NCBI GenBank assembly: GCA_900551105.1
Contig: URUT01000002.1
Location: 1 to 61,802, forward strand
Length of the DNA: 61,802 bases
Source: an uncultured Mycoplasmatota bacterium
GTDB taxonomy: Bacteria; Bacillota_I; Bacilli_A; RF39; UBA660
Reading direction: 5' to 3'
This document shows positions 1-8,900 of this stretch, in pieces. The position numbers and the translations under genes are program-made. Within the stretch, counting starts at the first letter, position 1. The number at the start of each line of letters is the position of its first letter. Under the pieces are notes generated by a model that was not told the origin of the DNA, did no database searches, and saw only the letters and a list, made by a program, of their open reading frames with translations.

Positions 1-74
1 CATATTCACATATGTTTAGTACTGCCCTCGACTCTGTTGTTTCTGTTATAGATAATTTAGATAGCAAAAGCTAG
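1..74 (+). CDS. C-terminal tail of a gene entering from the left, possibly a tyrosine recombinase
   Basis: A reading frame is open from the window edge and ends at TAG 72-74. The visible residues are YSHMFSTALDSVVSVIDNL followed by DSKS. Tyrosine recombinases end with a catalytic tyrosine in a Y-[TS]-H context followed by an amphipathic tail, and the YSH at the very edge would fit. An integrase is also plausible next to the accessory genes that follow. The fragment is too short for a firm call. It converges with the rloAB genes and shares a hairpin terminator with them. Confidence 0.35.
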   Translation, partial: YSHMFSTALDSVVSVIDNLDSKS

Positions 75-96
75 GAATTATTCCTAGCCTTTTTTC
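70..96. terminator. Hairpin terminator between convergent genes
   Basis: An 8-bp stem (GCTAGGAA/TTCCTAGC) with a 3-nt loop is followed on the plus strand by a run of six T. The A-run on the other side gives a weaker T-tract for the minus strand. It can end the left-edge gene and, less strongly, rloB. Confidence 0.75.
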
Positions 97-722
97 ATTA
101 AATATTCAACAATTTTATATACTTCGGTGTTAGGATTTGCCTCAACCGTTCCTATTCTTCGATTATTATCAGTTTGGTACTTTTCTAATTTTTTTGCACG
201 ATCAATTGCTAAATCTATTTCTTTAATGATATCAGGATAAATATTAATGTTCTTTTCATACTTTGGATAATACTCTTTCAATCTTTTAATTACTTCTTCG
301 CTATCCATATTTGCAGTTGTATAATCATAATGTAGTAAGAACCATAGTTCAAAACATGGCGATGATGTAATAATTTTTATATTATTTTTCCTTGCTAATT
401 GAATTGCTTCCTCAATTATTTTATTCTTATTTGGATCAACATCTGTATCAAAAATACAATATGCTACATCATCGTCTTGCAAATCTAACTTTAATTCATC
501 TATTTCCTTGATTAACATCTTAACTAACTTTAATGGATCAGTATTATTTCCTCTAGCATATGTAATATTATATGATTTTTTACCATTTTCAAAATTACTA
601 AAGTATGTCTTTTCTGTTTTATTTTTTCCTTCAGCTGCTATTAATATTTTACTTTTTTGCTTTCTGACTTTTCTTACTCTATCGTTACTAATTCTTCTAT
701 TATGTTCTACTCTTCTTCCCAT
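84..722 (-). CDS. rloB: RloB-like TOPRIM-fold protein
   Basis: 212-aa protein resembling the RloB family. Residues suggesting a TOPRIM-type metal centre are E31-G32 near the start of the fold and an acidic D92-T-D94-V-D96 strand end. The RloB-type signature PCFELWFLLHY lies at residues 122-132. It starts inside the last codons of the upstream ATPase (16-bp overlap), so the two are translationally coupled. RloA/RloB pairs are known as cargo in restriction-modification loci, and ATPase plus TOPRIM pairs (OLD/PARIS-like) act in phage defence. A nuclease-effector role here is inference. The N-terminus is very basic (residues 3-25), which would suit nucleic-acid contact. Confidence 0.75.
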   Translation of the reverse strand: MGRRVEHNRRISNDRVRKVRKQKSKILIAAEGKNKTEKTYFSNFENGKKSYNITYARGNNTDPLKLVKMLIKEIDELKLDLQDDDVAYCIFDTDVDPNKNKIIEEAIQLARKNNIKIITSSPCFELWFLLHYDYTTANMDSEEVIKRLKEYYPKYEKNINIYPDIIKEIDLAIDRAKKLEKYQTDNNRRIGTVEANPNTEVYKIVEYLMKKG

Positions 723-1951
723 AAATTAAAATCATTTTTGATAAAAGGAACAGCTCCATATCTACCAAGCATATATCCTCTCTCAACATTCTCCGTTTTT
801 CTTACAGAAAAATCACTTAAAGGATATAAATCACTTATTCCGTTCTTATCATCTTTTTCTGCAAACCATATCTGATCTCTTCTCAAAATGTTTAGTTTTA
901 ATAAATTAGTATCGTGAGTATTAAATATTAATTGTGCACCATTTTTATTTATATCAGGATCATTAAACATTTGAACTATCATTTCAACCAAATATGGATG
1001 TAAACTTTTATCTAACTCATCTACTACTACAACTCTTTTATTATTTAATGCATCCTTAATAAATGGAATAAAGCAAAAAATAATTTGAGTTCCCATTGAT
1101 TCTTCTTCATATGATAATTCAACATCAGAGCCTTTATGTTTAAAAAATGCAGTAAACACTTTTGGTTTTTCTTTCATATTCATTCCAGCTTTAATAAAAT
1201 CAGGTATTGCTGCCAATACATCATCCGGAACATCTGTCTCTAATACTTTATAATCTTCTATATTGAAATCTGCTTTTTTCAAAAATTCTAATGCAAAATC
1301 TTTTAATTCTTTATTATTTTTTAAATATTCACTTAGAGCTAGATCTCGAAGACCTCCTAAATTATTAAAAGTATTAATATCTGCACTTAAAAATTTATAT
1401 GGACTTTTTGTTTTTTCATAATTCCAGTTTGTTGCAGTTGCAATAAAAAATTTATTTGGTGCATTTTTAGCAGCTATATCATTCAATAATTTTTCATCTT
1501 TTTGTGGAAAAGAATAATCATTTGTATTAGATCTATCAAAAATTTTTGTTTCTCTTCCATTTGGATAATAATATAAATACTCTTCATGTATTTTATTTGT
1601 ATCTGCTATAAACCCATAAACATAACGTACATCATCAACAATAAATTTAATTTCAAATTCACTTGGTTTATTAATAGTTTTTTTATCAAATTTAAACGGA
1701 ACAATCGGTAATTTTGCATTTATATTCACAATATTTGAACTTCTTAACATTGATATTACAATAGTTAATATTTTAAACAAATTAGTTTTTCCTGATGCAT
1801 TTGCACCATATATTGCATTTGTTTTTAATACCCTTCGATCATTAGATATAATATAATTATCCTCTAATCCATTTGTAGCATTTGCAAGCATACTAAAAGT
1901 AACTTTATCTTTAAATGATAAAAAATTTGCAACACTAAATTCTAATATCAT
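707..1951 (-). CDS. rloA: RloA-like AAA/ABC-type ATPase
   Basis: 414-aa SMC/ABC-like ATPase of the AAA_15/AAA_21 kind. It opens with the typical strand and F-x-S-F-K/D segment. Walker A is GANASGKT (residues 49-56). A degenerate signature region lies near 279-289 (LSYEEESMGTQ). Walker B is VVVVDELD (307-314) followed by KSLHP, and NTHDTNLL (344-351) is the switch motif. The start has a strong GGAGGAG site seven bases upstream. It is the first gene of a two-gene unit with rloB. By analogy with other ATPase-TOPRIM defence pairs it would sense phage and control the TOPRIM partner, which is inferred, not shown. Confidence 0.8.
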   Translation of the reverse strand: MILEFSVANFLSFKDKVTFSMLANATNGLEDNYIISNDRRVLKTNAIYGANASGKTNLFKILTIVISMLRSSNIVNINAKLPIVPFKFDKKTINKPSEFEIKFIVDDVRYVYGFIADTNKIHEEYLYYYPNGRETKIFDRSNTNDYSFPQKDEKLLNDIAAKNAPNKFFIATATNWNYEKTKSPYKFLSADINTFNNLGGLRDLALSEYLKNNKELKDFALEFLKKADFNIEDYKVLETDVPDDVLAAIPDFIKAGMNMKEKPKVFTAFFKHKGSDVELSYEEESMGTQIIFCFIPFIKDALNNKRVVVVDELDKSLHPYLVEMIVQMFNDPDINKNGAQLIFNTHDTNLLKLNILRRDQIWFAEKDDKNGISDLYPLSDFSVRKTENVERGYMLGRYGAVPFIKNDFNLWEEE

Positions 1952-1977
1952 AGAATTCTCCTCCTTTTTCTAGTAAT

Positions 1978-2006
1978 AGTATATGCTATTTTTTATATAA
2001 AAGCAA
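1978..2006 (-). promoter_or_regulatory. Promoter of rloAB
   Basis: On the minus strand TTGCTT (2001-2006) and TATACT (1978-1983) are separated by 17 bp, just upstream of the rloA ribosome-binding site. This is a standard housekeeping-sigma arrangement. Confidence 0.65.
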
Positions 2007-2067
2007 TACTTTTACATATTTTATTTTTATTTTTTGCATTTTTTTTGCAAATTATTCATTTATTTTA

Positions 2068-2095
2068 TTGATTTTTGAGTTTCATGTGATATAAT
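2068..2095 (+). promoter_or_regulatory. Promoter of the DUF3892-like gene
   Basis: TTGATT (2068-2073) and TATAAT (2090-2095) with a 16-bp spacer. It lies outside the inverted repeats that flank the downstream gene and is divergent from the rloAB promoter. The start of transcription is expected near 2102. Confidence 0.65.
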
Positions 2096-2101
2096 GCTTA
2101 T

Positions 2102-2269
2102 GAGAGATAAAAAAGAAGCTCTGCAAAGCTTCTCTCTCACGTGTAAGATAATATCTCACAAACTAATTTTGGATTAACATCCTATTATTAGTATATCACA
2201 CTTTTGTGATCTTAAAACATTTTCTTTTAATAGGATTGTAAATCCGTTTTAAAGAAAGGAAGTGTTATT
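2102..2269 (+). promoter_or_regulatory. Long structured 5' leader of the DUF3892-like gene
   Basis: About 165 untranslated bases carry several stems. The first is TGAGAGA (2101-2107) pairing with TCTCTCA around an inner GAAGCT/AGCTTC hairpin. The second is a nested domain, GGATT (2171-2175)/AATCC (2241-2245) enclosing ATCCTATTA (2179-2187)/TAATAGGAT (2228-2236), which encloses ATCACA (2195-2200)/TGTGAT (2205-2210). The ribosome site AAAGAAAGGAAG follows directly. This much structure suggests a regulatory RNA. No known riboswitch class was recognised. Confidence 0.5.
2141..2158 (+). repeat. Left arm of inverted repeat flanking the DUF3892-like gene
   Basis: GTGTAAGATAATA (2141-2153) followed by TCTCA. 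It is the exact complement of the right arm over 13 bp, and CTCA pairs again after a one-base offset. Confidence 0.8.
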
Positions 2270-2485
2270 ATGACAACAGTTAAAGCTATACATCAAACAA
2301 ATACAGGCAAAAACGATTTGTTCATTAACACTGGAAACCATCACAAAATGTCACTAAATCAATTTGTAAAAAAAATTGAAAGTGGCAAATCTGTTTATAG
2401 TGATAGATATTACATTAAACACGATAGTAGTGGTAAAACCCCAGTATCAAAACCAAACGGCAGTAAAAAAGACAATCTTGAATAA
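2270..2485 (+). CDS. Small DUF3892-like protein
   Basis: 71-aa soluble protein that resembles the DUF3892 family: an N-terminal strand (TVKAIHQ), a central helix with the pattern F-V-K-K-I-E-S-G-K (about residues 32-40), then a strand and a polar tail with TPVSKPNGSKKDNL. The function of the family is not established. The ATG follows AAAGAAAGGAAG at normal spacing. It stands alone between its own promoter and terminator, has a long folded leader and is bracketed by inverted repeats, so it behaves as a self-contained cassette beside the rloAB pair. Confidence 0.6.
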   Translation: MTTVKAIHQTNTGKNDLFINTGNHHKMSLNQFVKKIESGKSVYSDRYYIKHDSSGKTPVSKPNGSKKDNLE

Positions 2486-2487
2486 AT

Positions 2488-2506
2488 TGAGTTTATTATC
2501 TTACAC
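2488..2506 (-). repeat. Right arm of inverted repeat flanking the DUF3892-like gene
   Basis: TGAGTTTATTATCTTACAC, complementary to 2141-2158. The arms are about 330 bp apart, enclosing the ORF and most of its leader but not its promoter. Confidence 0.8.
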
Positions 2507-2509
2507 AGA

Positions 2510-2534
2510 CACTGGCTTTAGCTAGTGTTTTTTT
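2510..2534 (+). terminator. Terminator of the DUF3892-like gene
   Basis: CACTGGC/GCTAGTG stem (one G-U pair) with a TTTA loop and seven T. It overlaps the last codons of the convergent zinc-ribbon gene. Confidence 0.8.
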
Positions 2535-2716
2535 GTAACAGATAATTCTTCGTAATCTTCTTCGCTACCAATTCTTTTTAAATAATCTTTACCTCCATCA
2601 ACTGCTACTGCTCCACAAGAACATCTTTTATAATCATTTGTACTTTTAGACTCTATAATATCTCCGCATTTTTTACATTTAATTTTATTACTAATTATTT
2701 CTTCTTTCTTTTGCAT
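2522..2716 (-). CDS. Small zinc-ribbon protein (DUF7695-like)
   Basis: 64-aa protein with two cysteine pairs: C14-K-K-C17 and C32-S-C34 within RCSCGAVAVDGG, followed by a conserved-looking DYLKRIG and an acidic EDYEEL segment. The pattern matches small Firmicute zinc-ribbon proteins of unknown function, often found among accessory genes. GAGGAGAT lies at good spacing before the ATG. It is a single gene with its own promoter, converging on the DUF3892-like gene. Confidence 0.6.
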   Translation of the reverse strand: MQKKEEIISNKIKCKKCGDIIESKSTNDYKRCSCGAVAVDGGKDYLKRIGSEEDYEELSVTKKH

Positions 2717-2736
2717 AAGTCATCTCCTCATAATGT

Positions 2737-2745
2737 ATTATACCA
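2737..2745 (-). promoter_or_regulatory. Extended -10 promoter of the zinc-ribbon gene
   Basis: The minus strand reads TGG-TATAAT (2737-2745) upstream of the ribosome site. There is no good -35 at 17 bp, so it would depend on the extended -10. Confidence 0.4.
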
Positions 2746-2972
2746 TGACCTTATAGCAATTATATCCTAACGTTTGCGGTATAATACCAATACAATCATA
2801 CGGATGAAATCTATATTGTCCGTATCACCGTTAAAAAATCCATTGAAGATTTTTGCCACTTTCGTCACTTTTCTTCAATAAACTATTATTAAAATCTAAT
2901 TTTTTTGTACCTAAATGTACCTAAAATTATTTTAGCAATACTGACCCCTCACAAACCTTATAAAATGGGCAC
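2746..2972. other. Non-coding stretch with a nested hairpin, no gene seen
   Basis: No convincing gene. It contains an 11-bp palindrome GGTATAATACC near 2778-2788, a hairpin ATACGGA/TCCGTAT (about 2798-2825) enclosed by CGGT/ACCG, and a short tandem repeat TACCTAAA near 2908-2924. It may be the right border of the accessory patch, but no matching left copy is visible. Confidence 0.3.
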
Positions 2973-3075
2973 AAAAAATGAGGACACAATTAATTGTGTC
3001 CTCTTCAGGGGGTTTTGGTCGATACACCTTAACATTAAATTCGTTAAGGATATCAGTATGGCATCTCTACCATAC
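2973..3075 (-). ncRNA. Candidate small RNA with three hairpins and a C-rich linker
   Basis: A consensus promoter is followed after about 100 bases by a strong terminator with no reading frame between. From the 5' end on the minus strand: hairpin GTATGG/CCATAC; hairpin CCTTAAC/GTTAAGG, extendable by GATA/TATC; an unpaired linker containing CCAAAACCCCCTGAA; then a 12-bp perfect terminator stem (2980-3003) followed by ATTTTTT. The C-rich linker is of the kind some Firmicute sRNAs use to pair with G-rich ribosome sites. Not recognised as a known family. Confidence 0.6.
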
Positions 3076-3081
3076 AAAATA

Positions 3082-3110
3082 ATCATAAATTATTTTTAAC
3101 ACTTTGTCAA
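3082..3110 (-). promoter_or_regulatory. Promoter of the candidate small RNA
   Basis: On the minus strand TTGACA (3105-3110) and TATGAT (3082-3087) with a 17-bp spacer. It is one of the best consensus promoters in the window. It lies just past the 3' end of the DUF975 gene. Confidence 0.75.
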
Positions 3111-3148
3111 TAAAGTTTTTGTGATATTAACAATTTACAATCAATTTA

Positions 3149-3754
3149 TCATTTTTCTAATTTTTTTAATTCTTCATAATACATTAAATTAGCAACATTT
3201 AGATATGGAACTATCCATATAAATAATAACCCTAAACTAAGTATTCCTAAGAAAAACCATCCAGCAAAACTAAGTAAAAATATAAAATAATCAGCTTTAT
3301 AACCGTACATCATTTTTTTACTCTTTCTTATACACTCTAAAGCATTCTCTTCACCATCTAAAAATATAAAAGTAGTCATTGAATATGAAATAGATGCTAT
3401 AATTCCCGGAATAATTAATAACAAAGACCATAACGTAGAAAAAAGCGATACTAAAAACCACACTGCAAAAATTGGCCCAACTTTTTTATAATAACTAAAC
3501 ACTAACTTTAAATCGTATGGTTTCCCTCTTAAAAAAGCCATAAGATAAGCAACGCACCCAAAACTTAAAGGAAGCGTAAGTATTGTAGATATCATGTTTG
3601 CTGAAATGCTTACTCCCGGGTTTTCACTATTTTCTCCAAATAAGTAACTAATCATAGAAGAAAGTAATCCCGAAATAATAAAAGGTAATACTAACTCCCA
3701 AACGTGTCCACTAATTTTCTTTTTAGCAGCTTCTTTTATTTTAACTCTATCCAT
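3149..3754 (-). CDS. DUF975 family membrane protein
   Basis: 201-aa integral membrane protein starting MDRVKIKEAAKKK. The DUF975 family begins with this basic helix and continues with several transmembrane segments: hydrophobic stretches at about residues 19-37, 50-74, 95-125 and 155-190. Function unknown. This ATG is preferred because GTGGTGAT sits seven bases upstream; a longer frame begins only at a TTG without a ribosome site. It follows recG by 33 bases on the same strand and is probably co-transcribed. No terminator of its own is seen before the downstream small RNA. Confidence 0.75.
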   Translation of the reverse strand: MDRVKIKEAAKKKISGHVWELVLPFIISGLLSSMISYLFGENSENPGVSISANMISTILTLPLSFGCVAYLMAFLRGKPYDLKLVFSYYKKVGPIFAVWFLVSLFSTLWSLLLIIPGIIASISYSMTTFIFLDGEENALECIRKSKKMMYGYKADYFIFLLSFAGWFFLGILSLGLLFIWIVPYLNVANLMYYEELKKLEK

Positions 3755-3787
3755 TTTATCACCACTTTCATTATAAACCAAAAATTA

Positions 3788-5767
3788 TTAATCAACAATA
3801 TTTAAATTTTCAAATATGCTTTTAACATTTGGATAATCATCAATATTATTATTTTTTAAAAAATCTTCAGCATCTTCTTTGCATTTAATTAAAATCTTAT
3901 AATCTCTATTTAAATTTGCTATTTTAAATGTTTGTTCACCACTTTGCTTTACTCCAAAAACATCACCACTACCTCGCAACTTAAAATCTTGTTCACTAAT
4001 ATAGAACCCATCGTTACTTTCTTCAAGTACTTTTAATCTCTCAGTATCACTATCACTAATTAAATAACAATAAGACTGTAAATTGTTTCTACCTACTCGG
4101 CCTCTAAGCTGATGAAGTGTCGCAAGACCAAATCGTTCAGCATTAAATACCACCATCATCGTAGCATTTGCAACATCTACACCTACTTCTATAACAGTCG
4201 TAGAAATTAAAATTTTAATTTTACCATTTGTAAAATTATTCATAATTTCATCTTTTTGAGAATTTTTCATTTGTCCATGAAGTAAACCCATCGGTATTTT
4301 TTTATTAAAAGCAACATTAAGTTTATTTTCTAAAGTTATTACCGAATCTAAACTGCTTTCTTCATCATCAATTAAAGGCGCAACAACGTATATTTGATGA
4401 CCTAATTTAATCTCATTAACCATTGCTTCTAAGACAGTTTTTATATCTTTATTTTTAACTAACTTCGTATAAATCTCTTTTCTATCAGCCGGTTTTGATT
4501 TGATTTGTGAAATACTCATATCTCCATAAATAGTTAAAGCCAAAGTTCTAGGTATTGGCGTAGCACTTAAATAAAGAACATCTACATCATTCCCTTTTTC
4601 TTGTAATATTCTTCTTTGATTAACACCAAAACGATGTTGTTCATCAGTAATTACAAGTCCAAGATTTTTGTAAGCTATATCTTCATTTAATAAAGCATGC
4701 GTTCCAATTAAAATATCTATATTGCCATTTTTTATTTTGTTAAAAATTTTAATTTTATCAACTTTTTTAACAGAACCAGTAATAATATCTACTCTCATCA
4801 AATTTCCAAATAAACTAAGCATGTTTTGATAATGCTGTTTAGCTAACACCTCAGTAGGTGCCATTAGTACTCCCTGAAATCCAGCTAAATAATTAATATA
4901 AAGTGCTAGAAATGCCACAATAGTTTTACCACTTCCAACATCCCCCATAATTAAACGGTTCATTCTAGTCGGTAAGTTAAAATCATTTTTTATATCTTCT
5001 AAAGCATTAACTTGCTGATCAGTTAATTTAAATGGTAATTTAGATATAACGTTATTAAGTTTTTCATAATCATAGGTTTTTACAATTCTATTAACACTAT
5101 CATTATTCTTATTTTTTAAATATATTATCTTAATCATAAAGCAAAACAATTCTTCATAAATTAAATACAATCTTGATGCCTTAAGCATATTTAAATTTTT
5201 AGGGTTATGTATATTAAGGATAGCTTCTCTTTTAGTAATAAACTTATATTTTTCTTCTATATAACTAGGAATATATGAATCACACTTAAAATCACTACTT
5301 AAAATTGTAGATAATATCTTTTTATATGCAGACTTTTTAATTTTTTGAGATAAATGATATACAGGTTCAATTGTTAGTTTTAGTATCGGTATAAGCTTAA
5401 TGTCATTAGCTGTTAATGTATTAGTTTTTAAATTATAATTTCCAATTACAGTTATCGTACTATTAATATTTAAATGCTGTTTCAAAAAAGCTCTATTAAA
5501 AATAGTTACATTAATTAATTTATTAGATGTATTAAACTTAAACGAAAGTCTATTAAGATTTCCTTTAATATAAAATACTTTTGGAGAACTATATACCTCA
5601 CCTGTTAATACAACTGTTTCATTTGAATCTTGAATGTTCAAAACTTCGGGTTTATACACATTATATCTAAAAGGATAATTTGTAAGTAAATCATTAACAG
5701 TATATATATTTATATCATTTAAATTACTAATTGTCTTAGGTCCAATTCCTTTTAAATCTTCAAGCAT
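3788..5767 (-). CDS. recG: ATP-dependent DNA helicase RecG
   Basis: 659-aa superfamily 2 helicase that remodels stalled forks and Holliday junctions. Visible features: an N-terminal helix-hairpin-like KGIGPKT segment, the OB-fold wedge region (about 60-150), Walker A GDVGSGKT (about 275), the DEQH box followed by RFGVNQR, the SATPIPRTL motif, and late motifs including TTVIEVGVDV and HQLRGRVGR. Length is normal for the family. GGAGG lies nine bases before the ATG. First gene of a recG-DUF975 unit; its promoter region faces the second candidate small RNA. Confidence 0.95.
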   Translation of the reverse strand: MLEDLKGIGPKTISNLNDINIYTVNDLLTNYPFRYNVYKPEVLNIQDSNETVVLTGEVYSSPKVFYIKGNLNRLSFKFNTSNKLINVTIFNRAFLKQHLNINSTITVIGNYNLKTNTLTANDIKLIPILKLTIEPVYHLSQKIKKSAYKKILSTILSSDFKCDSYIPSYIEEKYKFITKREAILNIHNPKNLNMLKASRLYLIYEELFCFMIKIIYLKNKNNDSVNRIVKTYDYEKLNNVISKLPFKLTDQQVNALEDIKNDFNLPTRMNRLIMGDVGSGKTIVAFLALYINYLAGFQGVLMAPTEVLAKQHYQNMLSLFGNLMRVDIITGSVKKVDKIKIFNKIKNGNIDILIGTHALLNEDIAYKNLGLVITDEQHRFGVNQRRILQEKGNDVDVLYLSATPIPRTLALTIYGDMSISQIKSKPADRKEIYTKLVKNKDIKTVLEAMVNEIKLGHQIYVVAPLIDDEESSLDSVITLENKLNVAFNKKIPMGLLHGQMKNSQKDEIMNNFTNGKIKILISTTVIEVGVDVANATMMVVFNAERFGLATLHQLRGRVGRNNLQSYCYLISDSDTERLKVLEESNDGFYISEQDFKLRGSGDVFGVKQSGEQTFKIANLNRDYKILIKCKEDAEDFLKNNNIDDYPNVKSIFENLNIVD

Positions 5768-5808
5768 TGCTAATCCTCCAAATATTTATTTAAATTCCTA
5801 AAAAAGTA

Positions 5809-5837
5809 TTGACTTTTTTTAGTCATTCGTATAGTAT
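5809..5837 (+). promoter_or_regulatory. Promoter of the second candidate small RNA
   Basis: TTGACT (5809-5814) and TAGTAT (5832-5837) with a 17-bp spacer. The -10 is imperfect and overlaps possible -10 elements for recG on the opposite strand. Confidence 0.5.
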
Positions 5838-5843
5838 ATAAAT

Positions 5844-5935
5844 CACCAATTCACTTTAAGGCGAATTGGTGCTAGTATCACACTAGCCAACCCCTTTTTA
5901 TTCTTTGAGGCTACATAAGTAGCCTCGCTTTTTTT
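5844..5935 (+). ncRNA. Second candidate small RNA with three hairpins and a C-rich linker
   Basis: A non-coding interval between recG and the oxidoreductase gene folds cleanly: CACCAATTC (5844-5852)/GAATTGGTG (5863-5871); CTAGT/ACTAG (5872-5886); an unpaired linker with CCAACCCCTTTTT; then terminator GAGGCTAC/GTAGCCTC (5907-5926) with seven T on the plus strand. No reading frame spans it and no plus-strand gene lies upstream to need this terminator. Layout parallels the RNA at 2973-3075. Family unknown. Confidence 0.6.
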
Positions 5936-8900
5936 ATTTATTAATTAAATTTTTATAATAAGAATATCTATTTATAGCATATTCTTTATTTTTTTGAAAT
6001 AAATCTTTAGCTAACTTTTTATCTTTAATTTCTAAAGCACTATATCTAACCTCTTGTTCTAAGAAATCTATATATTTATCAAAGTTTGGTTCAGAAGAAT
6101 CCATTGAAAGTACCCCATTATTATATCTCATTAGAAGAACATAACCACATTCAACAGCCCTTTTTTCTTCTGAAATAGAGTTTTTCATTCCACCATAAAT
6201 TCCTTGTTCAATACATGGACTATATGCAATTACAATAGCGGGGCCTTCATGAGCTTCTGCCTCTTTAAATACATTAATTGCTTGCATCATATTAGCTCCT
6301 AAACTTATAGATGCTACATAAACGTTTGGATAATTCATAGCTAGTTTAAATAAGTCTTTTTTATATGTTCTTTTACCTAAATTAGCAAATTCTGCAACAG
6401 CACCAATATGTGTTGATTTACTAGATTGACCACCAGTATTAGAATATACCTCTGTATCAAGAACCAAAATCTTCGCGTTTTTATTACTAGATAAAACATG
6501 ATCTAGACCACCAAAGCCTATATCGTAAGCCCAGCCATCACCACCAATTGTCCACACACTTTTAGGTGTTATAAAATCTCTTAAATCCTTACTAACAAAT
6601 CTTTCTATTTCAGTTTTTTTAGATTTAATCTTTTGATAATCATTAAAATTATTTTTTACAAATGCATAATACTTATCAGCCTTCTTATTATTTTTTAGTT
6701 GTTCTAATACCCTATTACGCAAGTTTTCATAACTTAAAAGAAGTCCATATCCATACTCAGCATTATCCTCAAACAAACTATTTCCCCAAGATACTTTATA
6801 AGGCATACTAGGACAAGATGCACCATAAATACTAGAGCATCCAGTCGCATTAGCTATAACTAGTTTTTCTCCAACAACCTGAGTTAACAACTTTATATAT
6901 GGTGTCTCACCACACCCAGCACAAGCACCTGAAAATTCAAATAAAGGCTTTTGTAACTGTGATGTTTTAATATTTGATACTTCAGTTTTTGGATTTTCAT
7001 AATTATTAAATAAATCATTAGCAACTTTTTGTAATTTTTTATCCTTTTCGCCAAAAGTCAAACATTTTGTAGGACAAATTTCTAAACAAAGTCCACATCC
7101 CGTACAGTCCTCTTCACTAATAGAAATCATAAATTTATTTTTGCCATTAATCTCATCTTTAGCATACTCACTATAATTATTTTTCTTATCTAAAATAAAC
7201 GGTCTAATAACTGCATGAGGACAAACTATTGAACACATTCCACATTCTATACATTTGTCTTTATTCCACTTAGCACACAATAAAGACATATTTCTTTTTT
7301 CAAATGCGCTAGTACCACCATGCATTGACCCATCACGAAAATTATAAACATCTTTAGTTGTTAAATCACCACCTAATCTAGAATTTAAAATATCTAAAAA
7401 ATCATTTTTTACTTTCAAATCAAAAGTTTCCTGATGATCTATTATGATTTTGTTTAATAAGTACTTACTTTCTTTAACACTATTAACATTTGCATTTACA
7501 ATATTAGCTCCCTTAGTATAAAAACGTTCTTTTATTTTTTGAATTAATAAATTTTCATAATCCTTAATATTTAATAAATTCAAAATTACTGCTTCCATAA
7601 TTAAGCTTATTTTACCACTAATACCATATTTAGTTGCCAAAGAAGACGCATCAATTAAGTAAACATTTATCTTTTTTTGAAGTAATCTTGCTTTATCACT
7701 TGATGAAATAAACTTATTAAATCTTTCTTGATTTTTATCTGTATTAACAACTAATATTCCGTTTTCCTCAATATTATCTAGCATTTTAAATTTATGAAAA
7801 TATTCATCTTTACTAACAACAACAATCTTTGGATGTGTAACATAATAAGGAGCTTTTATTAATTTTTTAGCTAGCCTCAAATGAGAAATGGTAACTCCAC
7901 CACTTTTCTTTGAATCATACTCAAAATATCCTTGAACATATTGATTAGTTCCTAATATCTTTAATATATCTTTTGAAGCACTTACCATGCCATCTGATCC
8001 AAATCCATAAATTTGTAATTCTTTATAGTGTGTAACAAAATTCTTTTCATAATGAACTAAAGATAATTTTGTAATGTCATCGGTTATTCCTACAACAAAT
8101 GATTTTTTTAACTCATTATCTAACATTTTATAAATGTCATAAATATCATTAGGCGTAGTATTTTTACTAGATAAACCGTATCTTCCGTGACATATTTCTA
8201 ATTTAAAATCTTTTAAAGCAGCACAAACATCTAAATATAAAGGTTCACCTAAAGAGCCTGCTTCCTTACTACGGTCTAAAACAGCTATTTTTTTTGCTGT
8301 ACTCGGAATTACGTTTTTTAAAAATTTTTCACTAAAAGGCCTATATAAATGTACTTCTACAAGACCATAATCCTTATTATCACATAAATCAATTACCGTT
8401 TTTATAGTGTCACAAACTGACCCCATCGCAACAATTATTTTACTAGCATTCTTACTACCATAATAATTAAATGGTTTATAATTTTCTTTAGTAATTTTAT
8501 TAATCTTTTTCATATAATCATTTACTATATCAGCAGTTAAATCATAATCTTTGTTTTTAGCTTCAGCAAACTGAAAGTAAACGTCTTCATTTTGTGCTGT
8601 TCCTTTAGTTATTGCTTTACCACTATTTAAAGCACGATTTCTAAATTTTTTAACAGCGTCATAATCAATTAATTCTTTAATTTTATCTTCAGCTATTTCA
8701 TTTATTTGATTATATTCATGACTAGTTCTAAATCCATCAAAAAAATGTAGAAACGGTAAACTAGCTTTAATTGCTGATAAATGCGCTACTAAAGCTAAAT
8801 TATAAGCATCCTGAACATTGGTAGAAGCAAGTATACAAAAACCTGTTCCTCTTGTTGCATAAATATCTTGATGATCTCCAAATATACTAAGAGCATGAGT

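Noticed and set aside
84..1951. Calling the ATPase-TOPRIM pair a PARIS system
   Set aside because: The second protein has RloB-type motifs, not the DUF4435 pattern of AriB; naming it PARIS would go beyond what is seen.
2136..2146. CACGTG sequence near 2140 as parS
   Set aside because: Only the six central bases match; the flanks lack GTTT and AAAC.
2101..2269. Retron-like RNA because of inverted repeats and structured leader
   Set aside because: No reverse transcriptase frame is present in the window, and the repeats enclose a protein gene.
3614..3621. CCCGGG sequence as a third Noc site
   Set aside because: The flanks (CTCCCGGGTT) do not form the ATTTCCCGGGAAAT palindrome.
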